From contig JBIKOX010000047.1 in the NCBI GenBank assembly GCA_044357775.1, positions 1 to 16,406 of the forward strand: a stretch of 16,406 bases of DNA, written 5' to 3'. The stretch's first letter is position 1. Each line of letters begins with the position of its first letter. A program made the translations under genes and the position numbers. This stretch comes from UBA4416 sp044357775 (lineage in GTDB: Bacteria > Bacteroidota > Bacteroidia > B-17B0 > Aurantibacillaceae). The notes beneath the pieces are model-generated. The model did not search any database and was not told the origin of the DNA. It saw only the letters and a program-made list of their open reading frames with translations. Shown piece by piece: positions 15,818 to 16,406 of this stretch.

Positions 15818-16406
15818 TTATATAAACAATGTTGCTTCTTCTATTTTAACATTATTAGTAACTGGATACGTGTCAAATAAAAATTGAAGAGTTTCGTTAA
15901 TGTTATTTGCTTTAATTTTTGGATTGTTGTTATTGCCTTCAAACCACTTTTCTATAATATCCGAAAAATCATCTTCAATTGTTTGTAAAACTTTTACCCC
16001 CATTTGCTTAATTGCTGCCGCATTGCATTGCTGCTCGTAATGATTTTTAATTGGAATACTAATTAATTTTTTACCAAGAAATAAAGCTTCCGAAGGAGTT
16101 TCAAAACCTCCTCCGGTTATTAAACCATGGCAGCTTAATAAGCTTTTATTAAATAAAGATTGATTAATGGGATAGTACGTAATATTTTTTTCAATTCTAA
16201 TTGATTTAATAGTATCTAAAAACCAATGAAAATTAATGTGTGGTAATTTATTAAATGCTTCAAGCAAACAATGCTCTTGAAAAGAAGGTAAATAAACGGT
16301 TACATGTTTTAAATCTGTAGGAGTTGCATTTATAAATTCCTCTTTTATTACAGGAGGTAAAATAAACGAATCGTACTTTTGAAAGTGAAAACCAATATGA
16401 TTAGTG
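15818..16406 (-). CDS. MurG/GT28-like glycosyltransferase, 5'-truncated by window edge
   Basis: The frame is open from the right edge to the stop at 15818-15820, giving 195 residues. The N-terminal half of the protein lies outside the window. The TTG at 16267 is internal and should not be taken as the start, because the frame continues upstream for 46 codons with coherent sequence (NHIGFHFQKYDSFILPP, VTVYLPSF). The C-terminal nucleotide-sugar-binding part is recognisable. SCHGLITGGGFETPSEALFL resembles the glycine-rich donor-site loop of GT-B enzymes such as MurG, and it is followed by GKKLISIPIKNHYEQQCNAA, with EQ-x-NA typical of this family. The acceptor and product are unknown, and a role in surface glycans or lipids is only a guess. 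It is convergent with rnr. Confidence 0.85.
   Translation of the reverse strand, partial: TNHIGFHFQKYDSFILPPVIKEEFINATPTDLKHVTVYLPSFQEHCLLEAFNKLPHINFHWFLDTIKSIRIEKNITYYPINQSLFNKSLLSCHGLITGGGFETPSEALFLGKKLISIPIKNHYEQQCNAAAIKQMGVKVLQTIEDDFSDIIEKWFEGNNNNPKIKANNINETLQFLFDTYPVTNNVKIEEATLFI

Noticed and set aside
16265..16267. TTG start for the glycosyltransferase
   Set aside because: The frame continues upstream to the window edge with plausible protein sequence, and the visible 195 residues cover only the C-terminal part of a GT-B enzyme.

Overview
The window looks like chromosomal DNA of a member of the Bacteroidota. It is AT-rich, its genes start from AT-rich leaders without clear Shine-Dalgarno sequences, it carries a very large secreted multidomain protein (FN3, LamG and carboxypeptidase-regulatory-like modules), and its sensor kinase has the two-component-regulator propeller / Y_Y_Y ectodomain typical of that phylum. 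Genus and species cannot be read from the window.

Layout, left to right. (1) 1-5282, minus: 5' part of a giant secreted surface protein (1760 codons visible, no stop reached). (2) 5283-5538: divergent intergenic region with a predicted promoter and operator. (3) 5539-7140, plus: membrane-anchored FMN/[3Fe-4S] glutamate-synthase-like protein. (4) 7141-7921: noncoding convergent region filled with two kinds of interspersed repeat, five copies of module A and three copies of a hairpin-forming module B. (5) 7922-9346, minus: malate:quinone oxidoreductase (mqo). (6) 9347-9519: second copy of the same promoter/operator. (7) 9520-13285, minus: two-gene operon, translationally coupled by an 8-nt overlap, encoding a propeller sensor histidine kinase (TTG start) and a REC-LytTR response regulator. 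(8) 13472-15706, plus: ribonuclease R. (9) 15818 to the right edge, minus: C-terminal part of a MurG/GT28-like glycosyltransferase.

The main discovery is a candidate regulatory circuit. An identical 39-bp element lies upstream of two unrelated minus-strand genes, the giant surface protein and mqo. It contains two perfect 9-bp direct repeats (GTGAATGAC) separated by 12 bp, a 21-bp period, which is the geometry bound by LytTR-domain regulators. In both places it sits exactly 11 nt upstream of the same core promoter layout (TTG-N15-TAG-Y-TTTT). A LytTR response regulator and its kinase are encoded directly upstream of mqo. The inference is that this two-component system co-regulates a surface protein and a respiratory-chain dehydrogenase. 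The link between regulator and site is not proven by the sequence alone.
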